DNA of 64,000 nucleotides from JADKIH01 sp043747595 (GCA_043747595.1 JAYTOX010000054.1:1-64000); one strand, 5' to 3'. Positions 18,112 through 28,162 are shown, numbered from the stretch's first letter. Notes: generated by a model not told the origin, from the sequence alone. Translations and numbers: made by a program.

Positions 18112-18144
18112 AAAAAAGCAGTCCTGATGGGCTGCTTTTTTTTT
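18112..18144 (+). terminator. Desaturase gene terminator
   Basis: A stem of about 13 bp (AAAAAGCAGTCC with GGGCTGCTTTTT) around a TGAT loop, followed by T-rich DNA. Confidence 0.9.
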
Positions 18145-18281
18145 GAACACCACTTTTTTAATTAAACCATCTGCCAGAAAACCATTTTTAGGCATGCCGA
18201 ATATTTGTAAAAAATTGTAATGAAATTCAATTTTGAGCATAAATCGGAAGTATTGAAAGAACTTAAGCGATTAGTTGGGAT

Positions 18282-18461
18282 AAAAAACATCGCTTTTTGG
18301 CAAAAAAACATCTACCCATGATTCAATAATGGATACCCCACAAAAAACAGAAACTGTAAGAAAAATATACTTTTTTTCGAGATACATACAAATAAACAGG
18401 GGGTGTTCATAAAAAAACATACTTTTTCCTTGACATACCCCCTATTTATATGATACATTTG
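18282..18461 (+). promoter_or_regulatory. Promoter and repeated upstream motifs of glutamine synthetase III
   Basis: The 407-base gap between 18096 and 18502 has no gene. TTGACA at 18430-18435 and TACATTTG at 18454-18461 (21 bp from TTG) form the promoter. Three similar A-tract/T-tract motifs lie at 18282-18301, 18361-18380 and 18411-18430 (form AAAAAACAT..CTTTTT). AGGGGGT at 18398-18404 is the inverted match of ACCCCCT at 18437-18443, which sits inside the promoter spacer. This looks like a regulated promoter; a nitrogen-responsive factor is inference. Confidence 0.5.
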
Positions 18462-18502
18462 GCAAATATTTAAAAATCATTTCAACTTAATAATTTACCA
18501 AA

Positions 18503-20692
18503 ATGTCTACCATTCGATTTCGAGCATTGGAGAATTCATTAAACCGTCAGCCGGTAAAAGTTACTCCGCCATCAAGCAAGATCTCCGATTATTACGGGGT
18601 CAATGTTTTTAACAAAGAAGCCATGCATAAATTTTTACAGCGTGATGCTTACAAAGCAGTGATGGCAGCAATTGATCATGGCGAGCAGATAGATCGGAAA
18701 ATGGCAGATCAAGTTGCGCTTGGAATGAAAGAGTGGGCGAATAGTAAAGGAGCTACCTCTTACACACATTGGTTTCAGCCGTTAACAGGACTTACAGCAG
18801 AAAAGCACGATTCGTTTTTCGAATTAATCGATGGAAAAGCAATAGAGCATTTTTCCGGAAATGCTTTAGCTCAACAAGAACCCGATGCATCAAGCTTTCC
18901 GAGTGGAGGAATTAGAAATACATTTGAAGCAAGAGGCTACACAGCTTGGGACCCAAGTTCACCGGCATTTATAATGGAAAGCACGAGCGGAAAAACGCTA
19001 TGTATTCCAACCATCTTTGTATCGTATACAGGGGAAACCTTAGACTATAAAGCACCATTACTAAAAGCACTTCATGCATTGGATAAAGCTGCGGTAGAGG
19101 TGAGTCAGTTCTTTGATAAAGACGTTACCAAAGTTTTCGCAACATTGGGTGTAGAGCAAGAATATTTCTTAGTAGATTCCAGTTTGTTGAATTCACGTCC
19201 CGACTTACTTATTACAGGCAGAACACTTTTTGGACATTCACCGGCGAAAGGTCAGCAGTTAGAAGACCATTACTTCGGCTCTATTCCTGAAAGAGTGTAT
19301 GCCTTTATGGTAGACTTCGAAACAGAAGCGTATAAATTAGGTATTCCATTAAAAACGCGTCACAACGAAGTTGCGCCAAGTCAGTTTGAGTGTGCTCCTG
19401 TATTTGAAGAAATAAATTTAGCAGTAGATCATAATGCGTTGCTAATGGATTTGATGGATAAAGTAGCTCGTCGTCATCACTTCAAAGTATTGCTGCATGA
19501 AAAACCATATGCAGGAATTAATGGAAGCGGAAAACATAACAACTGGAGCTTGAGTACGAACACGGGAAAGAATTTGCTTTCGCCCGGCACTACTCCCAAG
19601 AGCAACTTAATGTTCCTTACCTTCTTCGTGAATACAATTATGGCTGTGTACAAGCACGCGGACTTATTGAGAGCAAGTATTTCTTCGGCTAGCAACGATC
19701 ACCGTTTAGGAGCAAACGAAGCACCGCCGGCGATAATGTCAATCTTCCTTGGTGGTCAATTATCGCGAGTGCTCGATGAAATTGTTCAAATGGTAAACGA
19801 GAAAAAAATGTCGGCCGATGAGAAGACAGCTTTAAAATTAAACATTGGGAAAATACCGGAGATTTTGCTCGATAATACCGATCGAAACAGAACATCGCCA
19901 TTTGCATTTACAGGAAATAAATTTGAGTTTAGAGCTGTAGGATCATCTGCGAATTGTTCGAACCCAATGATGGTACTGAATACGATCGTGGCCAATCAGT
20001 TAGGAGAATTTAAAAAAGAAGTTGACTTGTTGATTGAAAAAGGAACAAAAAAAGACGAGGCGATTTTAAAAATACTGAGACAGTACATTGTTGAATCGAA
20101 AAACATTCGCTTTGAAGGAAATGGTTACGGCGATGAGTGGGTGAAAGAGGCAGCAAAGCGAGGCTTATCGAATATCCAAACCACTCCGTTAGCATTGGAT
20201 GCGTATGTATCTAAGTCGTCGTTGAACCTATTTGAGTCATTGAATATTTTCAGTCACAGAGAAGTAGAAGCACGTCATGAGATCATGCTAGAAACGTATA
20301 TTAAAAAGATACAAATTGAATCTAGAATTATGGGCGATTTGGCAATTAACCATATTATTCCATGTGCAATTCGCTACCAAACTCAACTTGCAACAAACGT
20401 TGAGTCGCTCATCAACATTAAAGCAGGGACAGAAACAACCAAAACTCAAATGTTGATGATTACAGAGATCAGCTCACACATTAGCAATATAAACGCAAAA
20501 GTGGAAAAGATGATTGATGCTCGAAAGAAAGCGAACAAAATGAATGACATTCGCGACAAGGCAATTTCTTATTGTGATGAAGTAAAACCATTTTTCGAAT
20601 CAATAAGGGACCATGTAGACGCATTAGAAATGTTGGTCGACGACGAAATGTGGCCATTGGCGAAATACAGAGAATTAGTTACCATTCGCTAA
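18503..20692 (+). CDS. glnN: Type III glutamine synthetase
   Basis: 729 residues, the size of GSIII (about 83 kDa subunit), much longer than GSI or GSII. It forms glutamine from glutamate, ammonia and ATP in the cytosol. GSIII landmarks are the N-terminal HWFQPLTGLTAEKHDSFFE, the catalytic GVEQEYFLVD, KTRHNEVAPSQFECAPVFEE, INGSGKHNNWSLSTNTG and the phosphate-site DRNRTSPFAFTGNKFEFRAV. GSIII is characteristic of Bacteroidota and some cyanobacteria. Single gene with an elaborate upstream region and a terminator. Confidence 0.96.
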   Translation: MSTIRFRALENSLNRQPVKVTPPSSKISDYYGVNVFNKEAMHKFLQRDAYKAVMAAIDHGEQIDRKMADQVALGMKEWANSKGATSYTHWFQPLTGLTAEKHDSFFELIDGKAIEHFSGNALAQQEPDASSFPSGGIRNTFEARGYTAWDPSSPAFIMESTSGKTLCIPTIFVSYTGETLDYKAPLLKALHALDKAAVEVSQFFDKDVTKVFATLGVEQEYFLVDSSLLNSRPDLLITGRTLFGHSPAKGQQLEDHYFGSIPERVYAFMVDFETEAYKLGIPLKTRHNEVAPSQFECAPVFEEINLAVDHNALLMDLMDKVARRHHFKVLLHEKPYAGINGSGKHNNWSLSTNTGKNLLSPGTTPKSNLMFLTFFVNTIMAVYKHADLLRASISSASNDHRLGANEAPPAIMSIFLGGQLSRVLDEIVQMVNEKKMSADEKTALKLNIGKIPEILLDNTDRNRTSPFAFTGNKFEFRAVGSSANCSNPMMVLNTIVANQLGEFKKEVDLLIEKGTKKDEAILKILRQYIVESKNIRFEGNGYGDEWVKEAAKRGLSNIQTTPLALDAYVSKSSLNLFESLNIFSHREVEARHEIMLETYIKKIQIESRIMGDLAINHIIPCAIRYQTQLATNVESLINIKAGTETTKTQMLMITEISSHISNINAKVEKMIDARKKANKMNDIRDKAISYCDEVKPFFESIRDHVDALEMLVDDEMWPLAKYRELVTIR

Positions 20693-20709
20693 CATAGAAT
20701 AAAGCAAAA

Positions 20710-20736
20710 GAAGGAGATCAGTTGGTCTCCTTTTTT
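20710..20736 (+). terminator. glnN terminator
   Basis: AAGGAGAT pairs with GTCTCCTT (with a G-T pair), followed by a T run, about 20 bases after the stop. Confidence 0.85.
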
Positions 20737-20823
20737 CATTTAGTCCCTTTAGGATTTAAAAGATTTATTTATGACTTTTCACAACAGAATTCGTCTACTT
20801 TCGTACGAGATTAGCAGTTACAG

Positions 20824-20933
20824 GAGTCTTTAAAGACTCAAATCATAGAATCCGGCTAAATATCTGTTAGCCAATGAAAATAAATCACCTTAATTGGTAA
20901 TAATTTCTTTCAAAGTAGTGCCGAATACTTTTG
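20824..20933 (+). promoter_or_regulatory. Dyads and promoter ahead of the PorE-like gene
   Basis: The gap 20693-21001 has no gene. GAGTCTTTAAAGACTC at 20824-20839 is a perfect 16-bp palindrome. GGCTAA (20854-20859) and TTAGCC (20867-20872) form a second dyad. TACTTTTG at 20926-20933 matches the -7 box, with a weak TTTC about 18 bp upstream. Start near 20940 gives a leader of about 60 bases. Operator function is inferred. Confidence 0.45.
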
Positions 20934-21001
20934 TAATCATTAAAATTCTTATTTTATTTGCATAAGAGTGTTCTCTTAGCTCTCATCCAATCTAACCAAA
21001 A

Positions 21002-23467
21002 ATGAAAATGAACTTTCGTTTGCTTTTAACTGCATGTTTATTATTTGCAGCTTCATTAACTTTTGCTCAACGAGGCCCGACATATCAAGCCGATCTTGCA
21101 TTCGACAAAGGCGATTATTACGATGCCGCTTCACTTTACAAGAAAGCTTTTACCAAAGAAAAAAATAAAGTTAAAAGAGCGGAGATCATTTATAAGGTAG
21201 CTGAATCCTATCGATTGACGAATGATTACAAGAATCAGGAAGTTTGGTATGCTAAATCGATCAAGGCCGGCTACAAAAACGCAGATGCTATTCTTCATTA
21301 TGCTGATGCATTAAAAATGAATGGCAAATACGATGAAGCAATTGTCCAATACACTGCTTTTCAAAAAGACGCTTCAGGTGATCCTCGAGGAGATCTAGGC
21401 ATCCAATCTAGTCAACAAGCACAAAAGTGGAAAGATAAACCAACACGTTGTCGCGTAACAAATGTAGCTCCTATCAATACAAAATATTCTGACTTTGGTG
21501 CTTCGTTTTCTCACAAAGATCATCGTCATTTAATATTTACATCTGCTCGTCAGGAGTCGATAGGAAAAAATAATGATGGCGGTACAGGAGAAAAATTTCA
21601 AGATCTTTATGAATCGATAGTCGACAAAAAAGGAAAATGGAGTAGTCCAAAACCATTATTAGAACCAATCAATTCAGGATCGAATGATGGAAGCGCTACA
21701 ATGGATTCAAAAGGTATCGATATGTTTTTTACTCGTTGCGATGCAGAGAAAAATAAAAACGGAAGTTGTTTGATTTATTATACAAAACGAAAAGGAGCTA
21801 CATGGGACGAGCCCAAATTAATTCCTCTTTCAAGCGACAGTTTTACAGTAGGTCAACCATCACTTTCAGCAGATGAGCAGACACTTTATTTTGTTTCAAA
21901 TATGTCAGGCGGTCAAGGTGGAAAAGATATTTGGCTTACCAAATTCGACAAGAAATCGAAGTCGTGGGGAACACCGGTGAATGCGGGCGATAAAATCAAC
22001 ACAGAGTTTGATGAAATGTTTCCTTACATAGCCGCAGACAATACACTTTATTTTTCTTCCAAAGGACACGTCGGTATGGGAGGATTGGATATTTTTTCTG
22101 CCAAACAAACGAATGGAATTTTCGATGAGCCGGTAAATCTGAAATATCCGATCAATACTTCATACGACGATTTTGCTTATATCGTAGACGATTTAACAGG
22201 AGACAAAGGTTATTTAAGCTCCGATCGTGATGGAGGAAAAGGTAGCGATGATATTTATTCATGGAGCTTACCACCGCTCCTCTTTACTGTTTCAGGAAAA
22301 GTTTTTGATGCCGATACAAAAGGAAATGTGGAAGGTGCTACTATTGAATTATTCGGAAGTGATGGGAGTTCAATTCCTATTAAGACAGACAAAACAGGAG
22401 CGTATAAATTCGACTTAAAGCCGGAAACATCCTATCGTTTATCGGCAACGATGCCGAATTATTTGAATAAATATATTGAAGTATCGACGGTTGGAATTGA
22501 GCAATCGAAAGATTTCATTGGAGATTTCGACTTTGCACTTCGATCTACTTTACGTGCAATTGAATTGCCGGAAGTGTATTATGATCTTGCTAAATGGGAC
22601 TTACGACCAGAATCAAAAAAGGCATTGGATGGATTAGTAGAAACATTAAAAGAGAATCCGACGATTGTAGTAGAGATCGGTTCGCATACCGATTCACGAC
22701 CGATACCAATGACGAACGACACACTTTCAAAAAGAAGAGCTGAGTCTGTAGTAAAATATTTAGTTCAACATGGAATTGAGAATGACCGATTAAGTTTTAG
22801 AGGTTATGGTGCAACCACACCACGCTCACTCGATAAAGACCAAGGAAGTTTTAAATCTGGCGATGTTTTAAATGAAGCATTCATCAATAACCTATCTTCT
22901 ACTAAATTAAAAGAAGAAGCACATCAGATGAATCGCCGTACAGAGTTTAAAGTATTGCGAACAAATTATGTGAAAGGACAATCGGCTACAGACGATATTG
23001 ATTTGCAAGCACCAACGAAAACAATTGCCGATACATCAACAATGAAACCGGTAGAAGATATTAATGTTGCGAAGCAAGTAGATGTGAAAGATGCGGCAAC
23101 AGGTGAAGTAGTAACACCAAATCAACCAATGCCTGCAATGCCTACAGGTCCCGGTGAATTATATGTTGCTAAGAAAAATGATACTTACAATACCATTGCA
23201 AAAACATATAGTATCACAGTGAAAGATTTGAAGACTTTAAATGGTCTGAAAGGTGAACAAATATTTGATGGAATGGAATTGAAAGTAACTGTAGGAGGTG
23301 ACTATACAGAGTACGACAAAAAATTTCACACATTAGAAAAAGGAGAAGATAGCTATAGTGCTGTAGCTAAAAAGTTAAGCATGAAAGCAGCCGATCTGAA
23401 GAAATTGAATAAAGGGGTTGATGATAATACCTTCCGTCCCGGAAAGAAAATAAGGATAATGCAATAA
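21002..23467 (+). CDS. PorE-like OmpA-family protein with TPR, PD40, regulatory-fold, OmpA and LysM domains
   Basis: 821 residues. A type I signal peptide cleaves near Ala22 (LLFAASLTFA). Domains in order: TPR-like repeats (about 30-125), WD40/PD40 beta-propeller blades (about 155-425; PSLSADEQTLYFVSNMSGG), carboxypeptidase-regulatory-like fold (about 430-500; FTVSGKVFDADTKGNVEGA), OmpA peptidoglycan-binding domain (about 525-665; IEVGSHTDSRP type, seen as VEIGSHTDSRPIPMTN), then two LysM modules (about 720-820). TPR-PD40-CRD-OmpA is the architecture of PorE of the type IX secretion system. The LysM pair and the lack of a lipobox are differences. A peptidoglycan-anchored envelope role is likely. 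Confidence 0.85.
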   Translation: MKMNFRLLLTACLLFAASLTFAQRGPTYQADLAFDKGDYYDAASLYKKAFTKEKNKVKRAEIIYKVAESYRLTNDYKNQEVWYAKSIKAGYKNADAILHYADALKMNGKYDEAIVQYTAFQKDASGDPRGDLGIQSSQQAQKWKDKPTRCRVTNVAPINTKYSDFGASFSHKDHRHLIFTSARQESIGKNNDGGTGEKFQDLYESIVDKKGKWSSPKPLLEPINSGSNDGSATMDSKGIDMFFTRCDAEKNKNGSCLIYYTKRKGATWDEPKLIPLSSDSFTVGQPSLSADEQTLYFVSNMSGGQGGKDIWLTKFDKKSKSWGTPVNAGDKINTEFDEMFPYIAADNTLYFSSKGHVGMGGLDIFSAKQTNGIFDEPVNLKYPINTSYDDFAYIVDDLTGDKGYLSSDRDGGKGSDDIYSWSLPPLLFTVSGKVFDADTKGNVEGATIELFGSDGSSIPIKTDKTGAYKFDLKPETSYRLSATMPNYLNKYIEVSTVGIEQSKDFIGDFDFALRSTLRAIELPEVYYDLAKWDLRPESKKALDGLVETLKENPTIVVEIGSHTDSRPIPMTNDTLSKRRAESVVKYLVQHGIENDRLSFRGYGATTPRSLDKDQGSFKSGDVLNEAFINNLSSTKLKEEAHQMNRRTEFKVLRTNYVKGQSATDDIDLQAPTKTIADTSTMKPVEDINVAKQVDVKDAATGEVVTPNQPMPAMPTGPGELYVAKKNDTYNTIAKTYSITVKDLKTLNGLKGEQIFDGMELKVTVGGDYTEYDKKFHTLEKGEDSYSAVAKKLSMKAADLKKLNKGVDDNTFRPGKKIRIMQ

Positions 23468-23469
23468 CA

Positions 23470-23510
23470 CAAAAAGAAAGGCTGTCTGTAAAGGCAGCCT
23501 TTCTTTTTTC
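23470..23510 (+). terminator. Terminator of the PorE-like gene
   Basis: AAAGAAAGGCTG pairs with CAGCCTTTCTTT around an 8-base loop, ending in T-rich DNA. Confidence 0.9.
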
Positions 23511-23616
23511 ATCTAAATCAAGAACAATATTCGCTTTCTTTAAATTTCACCAATTTCACTCTAAATTCGGCTATCACAGAATGGTTCAAAATGCCTTAAA
23601 ATAGCTTCGTATTTTG

Positions 23617-23624
23617 TACTTTTG
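23617..23624 (+). promoter_or_regulatory. purM promoter, -7 element
   Basis: TACTTTTG followed by CGAACG, 20 bases before the ATG at 23645. It probably serves purM and prfA together. Confidence 0.55.
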
Positions 23625-23644
23625 CGAACGAGCCAACAATCACC

Positions 23645-24847
23645 ATGAATACTTCAGAGAATTATGCAAAAAGAGGAGTTTCTTCTTCGAAAGAAGATGT
23701 TCATGCAGCTATAAAGAATTTGGATAAAGGGTTGTTTGAAGATACCTTCTGTAAAGTAGTTCCTGATTATTTAACGGGAGACCAAGATCATTGTGTGGTG
23801 ATGCATGCAGATGGAGCAGGCACTAAATCATCGTTGGCTTATGCATATTGGAAAACAACAGGCGACTTATCAGTTTGGAAAGGCATTGCGCAAGATGCAG
23901 TAATAATGAATGTAGATGATTTGATTTGTGTAGGAGCAGTAGACAACATATTATTATCATCAACCATTGGTCGAAATAAAAATCTAATTCCCGTCGAAGT
24001 GATTAAAGCGATCATAGAAGGAACCGAAGAAATACTTGAGACACTCAGAAGTAATGGGATCAACATACATTCAACAGGAGGAGAAACAGCCGACGTAGGT
24101 GATTTAGTAAGAACAGTGATTGTAGACTCTACAGTGGTTTGCAGAATGGAACGTTCGAAAATAATTCGTACCAATAAAATAAAAGCAGGCGATGTTATTA
24201 TCGGACTTTCGTCTTTCGGGAAAGCGACGTATGAGCAAGAGTACAACGGAGGAATGGGAAGTAATGGGTTAACATCAGCTCGTCATGATGTATTTTCTAA
24301 AGAGCTTGCACTTCAATTTCCGGAAACGTTTGATCATTTGATAGATGATGCATTGGTGTATTCCGGAAGTAAAAAACTTACAGACAAAGTAGCAATTACT
24401 TATCTAGATGAATTTCGAAGTCTACAACAGGAAAATATAGATGCAGGAAAATTAGTCCTATCCCCTACTCGAACATACGCACCAATCATTAAAAACATAC
24501 TCGATGAATTAGTAGGAGATATTCATGCTATAATACATTGCAGTGGCGGTGGGCAAACAAAAATAAATCACTTTAACAAAAATTTATTGATAGTTAAAGA
24601 CAACTTGTTTGAAGTTCCTGTATTGTTCAAGATGATTAAAGAAGAAAGTAACACAGATTGGTCTGAAATGTATCGTGTTTTTAATATGGGACATCGGATG
24701 GAAATTTATTGTGAAGAAAAGTTTGCATCAAAAATTATTAAAATAAGTCAGTCGTTTAATGTTGATGCGAAGATTATAGGAAAGTGTGAATCATCGAAGA
24801 AACCGGGATTAAAAATAATCACCGATCGCGGTGAGTTCAATTACTAA
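23645..24847 (+). CDS. purM: Phosphoribosylformylglycinamidine cyclo-ligase (AIR synthase)
   Basis: 400 residues. It closes the imidazole ring in purine synthesis, converting FGAM to AIR with ATP. Visible motifs are VMHADGAGTKSSLAYAYWK (ATP/substrate loop), AQDAVIMNVDDLICVGA, STGGETADVGDLVRTVIVD and IHCSGGGQTK. It is somewhat longer than E. coli PurM (345), as usual for the Bacteroidota form. It lies 36 bases before prfA. Confidence 0.9.
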   Translation: MNTSENYAKRGVSSSKEDVHAAIKNLDKGLFEDTFCKVVPDYLTGDQDHCVVMHADGAGTKSSLAYAYWKTTGDLSVWKGIAQDAVIMNVDDLICVGAVDNILLSSTIGRNKNLIPVEVIKAIIEGTEEILETLRSNGINIHSTGGETADVGDLVRTVIVDSTVVCRMERSKIIRTNKIKAGDVIIGLSSFGKATYEQEYNGGMGSNGLTSARHDVFSKELALQFPETFDHLIDDALVYSGSKKLTDKVAITYLDEFRSLQQENIDAGKLVLSPTRTYAPIIKNILDELVGDIHAIIHCSGGGQTKINHFNKNLLIVKDNLFEVPVLFKMIKEESNTDWSEMYRVFNMGHRMEIYCEEKFASKIIKISQSFNVDAKIIGKCESSKKPGLKIITDRGEFNY

Positions 24848-24883
24848 TTTTATCATTGGTCAATCGACCACAAGAATATTAAA

Positions 24884-25957
24884 ATGTTAATAGACAAACT
24901 AGAATTAATTAAAATACGATTTGAAGATGTTGAAAGAGAAATAAGTTCTCCGGAGGCAACAGCAGATATGAAACGATTTGCACAATTGAACAGAGAGTAC
25001 AAAGAATTGCAAGTTATCGTAGAGCGATTGAATGTATATAAAAACATCAATAGCAATTTAGAGTTGGCAAAACAAGTTGTTTCTACAGAGAAAGATGAAG
25101 AATTTCGTGAGTTAGCAAAAGCTGAAGTCGATGAACTTTCCATACAAAATGAAAAATTAGAAGAAGAGATAAAATTGTTGCTTCTACCTTCCGATCCTGA
25201 AGATCAGCGTAACGCAATTATGGAAATTCGTGCCGGAACAGGTGGCGATGAAGCATCATTGTTTGCAGGAGAAATGTATAGAATGTACTCTAAGTTTTGT
25301 GAGCGTAAAGGATTAAAAACAGAGTTAGTCGATTTTACAGATGGAACATCGGGTGGTTTCAAAGAAATTATTTTTAATGTGAATGGACCGGGTGCGTATG
25401 GAATTATGAAATACGAAAGTGGCGTTCATCGCGTTCAACGAGTACCGCAAACTGAAACACAAGGAAGAGTACATACATCTGCAGCCACTGTTGCAGTTTT
25501 ACCTGAAGCAGATGAATTTGATGTTGATATCAAAACGAATGATATACGTAAGGATTTGTTTTGTTCGAGTGGTCCGGGAGGACAATCGGTGAATACTACT
25601 TATTCAGCAGTTCGATTGACACACATACCATCAGGAATAGTAGCACAATGTCAGGATCAGAAATCGCAGATTAAAAATTATGAAAAAGCATTAGCAGTTT
25701 TACGATCGAGAATTTACGAAGTGGAGTATAACAAGATGATGGAAATACGAGCGAAAAAAAGGAAGACAATGGTTTCTAGTGGCGATAGATCAGCAAAAAT
25801 CAGAACCTATAATTTCCCTCAAAGTAGAATTACCGACCATAGAATTGGCTTGACCATGTATAATCTACAAACCTTTATGGATGGCGATATAGAAGAAATG
25901 ATAAGTGCATTACAAGTAGCAGAGAATGCAGAACGATTAAAAGAAGGAATGATTTAA
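24884..25957 (+). CDS. prfA: Peptide chain release factor 1
   Basis: 357 residues, standard length. It recognises UAA and UAG stop codons and triggers peptide release. The GGQ motif is in SSGPGGQSVNTTYSAVRLTH. The codon-recognition PxT motif is PQT within VPQTETQGRVHTS. The coiled N-terminal domain is present. Start ATG at 24884. Probably co-transcribed with purM. Confidence 0.96.
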   Translation: MLIDKLELIKIRFEDVEREISSPEATADMKRFAQLNREYKELQVIVERLNVYKNINSNLELAKQVVSTEKDEEFRELAKAEVDELSIQNEKLEEEIKLLLLPSDPEDQRNAIMEIRAGTGGDEASLFAGEMYRMYSKFCERKGLKTELVDFTDGTSGGFKEIIFNVNGPGAYGIMKYESGVHRVQRVPQTETQGRVHTSAATVAVLPEADEFDVDIKTNDIRKDLFCSSGPGGQSVNTTYSAVRLTHIPSGIVAQCQDQKSQIKNYEKALAVLRSRIYEVEYNKMMEIRAKKRKTMVSSGDRSAKIRTYNFPQSRITDHRIGLTMYNLQTFMDGDIEEMISALQVAENAERLKEGMI

Positions 25958-26001
25958 ACAGTTCTTGCATTCATTTTACCTATTACATCAAAGAAAAAAG
26001 T

Positions 26002-28074
26002 ATGCTTACAGCAACTTCTAAAAAAATTCAGTCGACAATCGACAAAGGAATCCTTAGAGACGCATTTGAATTAATGTGTACTGCACGTTCTATGTCAGAT
26101 CTTTTTGAAGCTAAGTCACAGATCACACAGAAATATGTTCATGCAACTTCAAGAGGCCATGAAGCGATTCAAATAGCCCTTGGAATGCAGCTAAAACCAT
26201 ACGACTATCTGTCTGCCTACTATCGCGATGATAGTATTTTACTCAGCATAGGAATGCAGCCGTATGAATTGATGCTTCAACTTTTGGCAAAAAGAGACGA
26301 TCCATTTTCAGGAGGAAGAACTTATTATTGCCACCCAAGTTTAAACAGAAACGACAAACCAAAAATTCCACATCAGTCATCAGCAACAGGAATGCAAGCG
26401 ATACCTGCAACAGGAATAGCGATGGGAATTCAGTATAAAGAAAAAATTGGCATTGCAGAAGGAGACGATAAAGGAATTGTTGTTTGTTCGCTAGGCGATG
26501 GATCAATAACAGAAGGAGAAGTAGCAGAAGCATTTCAAATGGCAGTGTTGAAAAAGATGCCAATACTTTATTTGGTTCAAGACAATGAATGGGATATTTC
26601 TGCACATGCAAAAGAAGTGAGAGCGATGGATGCGCCTGAATATGCGAAAGGCTTTCCCGGATTGGAAGTACGATCGATTGATGGCACAGATTTTAAAAAG
26701 AGTTATGAGACCATTCAAGAAGTTATAGAACTGATCAGAACCGAGCGTCGTCCTTTTTTAGTACATGCAAAAGTTCCACTCTTAGGACATCATACAAGTG
26801 GTGTACGGAGAGAATGGTATAGACATGATTTAGAAGAGCATCAAAAGCGAGATCCTTTTCCTCGATTTAAAAAAGAGTTGATGGATGAAGGATTTGATAA
26901 AACCATGCTCGATGAAATTCTAACCAATGCCGCAATAAGAGTGAATGATGATTTCGAGCGAGCATTAAAAGCAGAAGACCCACGACCGGAAGATTTATTT
27001 ACGTTTGATTATGCACCAACGCCGATTACAGAAGAAAAAGGAGAGCGAGAACCGGCAGGGAAAGAAAAAACATTAATGGTAGACTGTGCATTATTTGCAG
27101 TACAAGAATTAATGACGAAGCATAAAGAGTGTTTATTATATGGGCAAGATGTAGGTGGAAGATTAGGAGGCGTGTTTCGCGAAGCTGCAACATTAGCGCA
27201 AAAGTTTGGCGACGACAGAGTATTCAATACACCGATTCAAGAAGCATTTATTATTGGGAGCACCGTAGGAATGAGTGCGGCAGGCTTAAAACCGATAGTA
27301 GAAGTTCAATTCGCAGATTACATTTGGCCAGGATTAAATCAACTATTTACAGAAGCTAGCAGGAGTTATTATTTGAGTAATGGAAAGTGGCCTGTTAATT
27401 CGATCATACGCGTTCCAATAGGAGCGTATGGCAGTGGAGGCCCATACCATTCGTCGAGTATTGAAAGTGTACTTACAAATATTAGAGGTATCAAGATAGC
27501 GTATCCATCGAATGGTGCAGACTTGAAGGGTCTTATTAAGTCAGCTTATTACGATCCCAATCCGTGTGTTATATTAGAACATAAAGGATTGTATTGGTCA
27601 AAAATAAAAGGAACAGAAGAGGCAAAAACAATTGAACCTTCAGAAGATTATGTGATACCATTTGGAAAGGCGAGAACAATTTTAAATGCCGAACCCGGGA
27701 ACGAAACAACGCTAGCCGTTATTACCTATGGCATGGGCGTGTATTGGGCAAAGGCTGCTGCAAAAAAATTCGCAAATAGAATAGAGATTTTAGATTTACG
27801 AACATTGATGCCACTCGATGAAAATGCAATTTTACAAGCGGTGAAAAAGCATGGTCGTTGTTTGGTAGTTACAGAAGAGCCGGTAAATAATTCATTTGCT
27901 CAATCGATTGCGGGGATGATCTCAGAGAAATGTTTTGAAAGTTTAGATGCACCGGTAAAAGTTATCGGTTCGGAAAACTTACCGGCAATTCCTCTAAATT
28001 CAATTTTAGAATTTACTATGATTCCAAATGCAGATAAGGTAGAGTTGGCCTTGCAGGAATTATTAAACTACTGA
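26002..28074 (+). CDS. Fused alpha/beta E1 of a 2-oxoacid dehydrogenase (branched-chain type)
   Basis: 690 residues, an in-frame fusion of E1 alpha (about 1-340) and E1 beta (about 355-690). The thiamine-diphosphate motif spans CSLGDGSITEGEVAEAF to VQDNEWDIS (GDG with Asn about 28 residues on). The beta half has LLYGQDVGGRLGGVFREA, RVFNTPIQEAFIIGSTVGMS and GPYHSSSIESVLTNIRG. Fused E1 proteins of this length are common in Bacteroidota and usually annotated as 2-oxoisovalerate dehydrogenase. Decarboxylation of branched-chain 2-oxoacids is the likely role; the exact substrate is uncertain. E2 and E3 are not here. Confidence 0.9.
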   Translation: MLTATSKKIQSTIDKGILRDAFELMCTARSMSDLFEAKSQITQKYVHATSRGHEAIQIALGMQLKPYDYLSAYYRDDSILLSIGMQPYELMLQLLAKRDDPFSGGRTYYCHPSLNRNDKPKIPHQSSATGMQAIPATGIAMGIQYKEKIGIAEGDDKGIVVCSLGDGSITEGEVAEAFQMAVLKKMPILYLVQDNEWDISAHAKEVRAMDAPEYAKGFPGLEVRSIDGTDFKKSYETIQEVIELIRTERRPFLVHAKVPLLGHHTSGVRREWYRHDLEEHQKRDPFPRFKKELMDEGFDKTMLDEILTNAAIRVNDDFERALKAEDPRPEDLFTFDYAPTPITEEKGEREPAGKEKTLMVDCALFAVQELMTKHKECLLYGQDVGGRLGGVFREAATLAQKFGDDRVFNTPIQEAFIIGSTVGMSAAGLKPIVEVQFADYIWPGLNQLFTEASRSYYLSNGKWPVNSIIRVPIGAYGSGGPYHSSSIESVLTNIRGIKIAYPSNGADLKGLIKSAYYDPNPCVILEHKGLYWSKIKGTEEAKTIEPSEDYVIPFGKARTILNAEPGNETTLAVITYGMGVYWAKAAAKKFANRIEILDLRTLMPLDENAILQAVKKHGRCLVVTEEPVNNSFAQSIAGMISEKCFESLDAPVKVIGSENLPAIPLNSILEFTMIPNADKVELALQELLNY

Positions 28075-28162
28075 CTACAAGACTTTGTTAGAATTTGTAA
28101 AACATGATGAATTGTAATCAGATGTAAATTGAAAAATGAATTGAAAAAAAACTGACATTTTT

